The notes below the pieces were generated by a model, which made no database searches, was not told the DNA's origin, and saw only the letters and a program-made list of their open reading frames with translations. The position numbers were made by a program, and so were the translations under genes. Source: Sulfolobales archaeon HS-7 (GTDB taxonomy: Archaea; Thermoproteota; Thermoprotei_A; Sulfolobales; Sulfolobaceae). Taken from it: a stretch of DNA of 64,000 nt. Location: positions 1,349,369-1,413,368 of the forward strand of contig AP024596.1 of NCBI GenBank assembly GCA_019704295.1, given 5' to 3'. Positions 63,202 through 64,000 of the stretch are shown in pieces; within the stretch, counting starts at the first letter, position 1, and each line of letters begins with the position of its first letter.

Positions 63202-64000
63202 TTAGCTTATAATCCTTAAAATGACAGATATGAAATTGAGACTACGAGGTAGGAATCCCTCAATTATCTTAACGTCCTCTTCTGTGATTATCTTAAATAT
63301 TTTGAAAATGGCAAGAACAGCTATTATTAGAACGAAATCTAGGAAAAGAGGGTCAACTGCTACTTCGTAGAGGCCAATAAGCGGAATCATTGAGAGAACG
63401 CCGATTTCCTTCTTTCCTAGAGAGAAAGCAGAAGTTCTAATAGCGTAAAACAGCACAAAGAGAGAGGAGATTGTTGCTACTGTGATCTGAGATATAGCAC
63501 CTCCCATTATTCCTATCCTAGGAATTAACAAATAGGAAGTGAGTAATACAAGACCGCCGTTTAAAACTGACAGGATAAGAAAAGGTCTCAGATCCCTCTT
63601 AAATGCGACAATGAAATTAGTCAAGGAAGATACGGAAAATGGAAGGGTTGATGAAATCAAAAGCAGAACGAAAACATCTAGTCCCGTCTTGTACGCCGGA
63701 AAGAAGCGGTCAATTACTATTTCGCCTATGGGAATAGAGACTATTACTGCAAGAAAAGTTATTAGTGATAGGACTCTAAAGGAAAGGGAGGACATCCTCT
63801 TCTCATCTTTCCCTAAAGCCTTGTAAAAAGACGCTGTTGGCAACAAAACGCCGCTTAAGGCGCCTAAAACCATTGAAGGTACTCCGGCAACTAGAGCTGA
63901 AAATTGGTAAATGCCTAAGTAGTAAGAACCTAGTAAATAAGCTGTAGTTACTCTATCCCCTTGAGAAGAAAAGAAATTTGACGAAGAAGATAGGTAAAGA
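63202..64000 (-). CDS. Polysaccharide flippase-type (MATE/Wzx-like) membrane protein, partial
   Basis: The frame stays open to the end of the window, so the N-terminal part is missing. The seen part has several long hydrophobic helices (for example VFVLLLISSTLPFSVSSLTNF, LILSVLNGGLVLLTSYLLIP, MGGAISQITVATISSLFVLF) and a short GDRVTTAYLLGSYYLG motif upstream of ATG 63873 that fits Wzx/MATE flippases. These move lipid-linked glycans across the membrane. The gene lies next to the GT4 gene (opposite strand), which suits a surface-glycan locus. Confidence 0.8.
   Translation of the reverse strand, partial: LYLSSSSNFFSSQGDRVTTAYLLGSYYLGIYQFSALVAGVPSMVLGALSGVLLPTASFYKALGKDEKRMSSLSFRVLSLITFLAVIVSIPIGEIVIDRFFPAYKTGLDVFVLLLISSTLPFSVSSLTNFIVAFKRDLRPFLILSVLNGGLVLLTSYLLIPRIGIMGGAISQITVATISSLFVLFYAIRTSAFSLGKKEIGVLSMIPLIGLYEVAVDPLFLDFVLIIAVLAIFKIFKIITEEDVKIIEGFLPRSLNFISVILRIIS

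Noticed and set aside
1..64000. tRNA or rRNA genes
   Set aside because: I looked for T-arm type motifs and cloverleaf-like ends by eye and found none; a tool search would be needed to be sure.

Overview
The window looks like chromosomal DNA of a thermoacidophilic archaeon of the order Sulfolobales. The evidence is a Cmr module in the gene order known from Saccharolobus solfataricus, including the Sulfolobales-specific cmr7, plus a thermopsin-like secreted protein, zeaxanthin-type carotenoid genes, a merH-merA pair, a GH116 glycosidase and many promoters whose TATA box lies 25-30 nt before the start codon (leaderless mRNAs). The genus cannot be fixed from the sequence. No tRNA or rRNA gene was seen.

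Layout. 1-2.3 kb: the end of a membrane protein and a mercury-resistance operon (merH-merA) with a palindromic operator. 2.3-13.5 kb: a decayed gene, an Lrp-type regulator with an MMPL transporter, a YVTN beta-propeller surface protein, a prolyl oligopeptidase-like enzyme, an MDR reductase and a GT4 glycosyltransferase. 14-25.3 kb: the CRISPR region, with a complete seven-gene type III-B operon (cmr7-4-5-1-6-2-3), a VapBC toxin-antitoxin pair and a 16-repeat array carrying duplicated spacers. 25.7-30.5 kb: a frameshifted methyltransferase, an M1 aminopeptidase with HEAT repeats, a DUF2299-like protein and a GDPD phosphodiesterase. 31-35.3 kb: divergent carotenoid operons (crtB-crtY-GT2 and crtZ-crtI). 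35.9-45.9 kb: ECF transporter A and T parts, a tandem-repeat coiled-coil protein with a PD-(D/E)XK-like domain, an HPP membrane protein, the GH116 enzyme, a metallophosphatase and a UPF0248 protein. 46-50.4 kb: an orphan molybdate/tungstate-type binding protein and a long thermopsin-like protein. 50.8-64 kb: an accessory-looking zone with a degenerate nucleotidyltransferase, a second tandem-repeat coiled-coil PD-(D/E)XK-like protein, a CDF transporter with an overlapping upstream small ORF, a ruined HEPN/MNT pair, an AAA ATPase, a triply frameshifted AAA/DUF4143 ATPase, a ribbon-helix-helix plus DTGF aspartic protease pair, a GT4 glycosyltransferase and part of a polysaccharide flippase.

Gene relations. 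The Cmr operon supplies a complete effector, but cas1, cas2 and cas6 are not here, so crRNA processing and adaptation must come from elsewhere. The crt genes together convert GGPP through phytoene, lycopene and beta-carotene to zeaxanthin, and the attached GT2 gene is a candidate for its glycosylation. Many gaps contain decayed coding sequence and short dispersed repeats, which suggests slow loss of mobile or toxin-antitoxin material. The least familiar items are the two PD-(D/E)XK-like proteins with exact tandem coiled-coil repeats and the self-regulated-looking RHH/aspartic protease pair.
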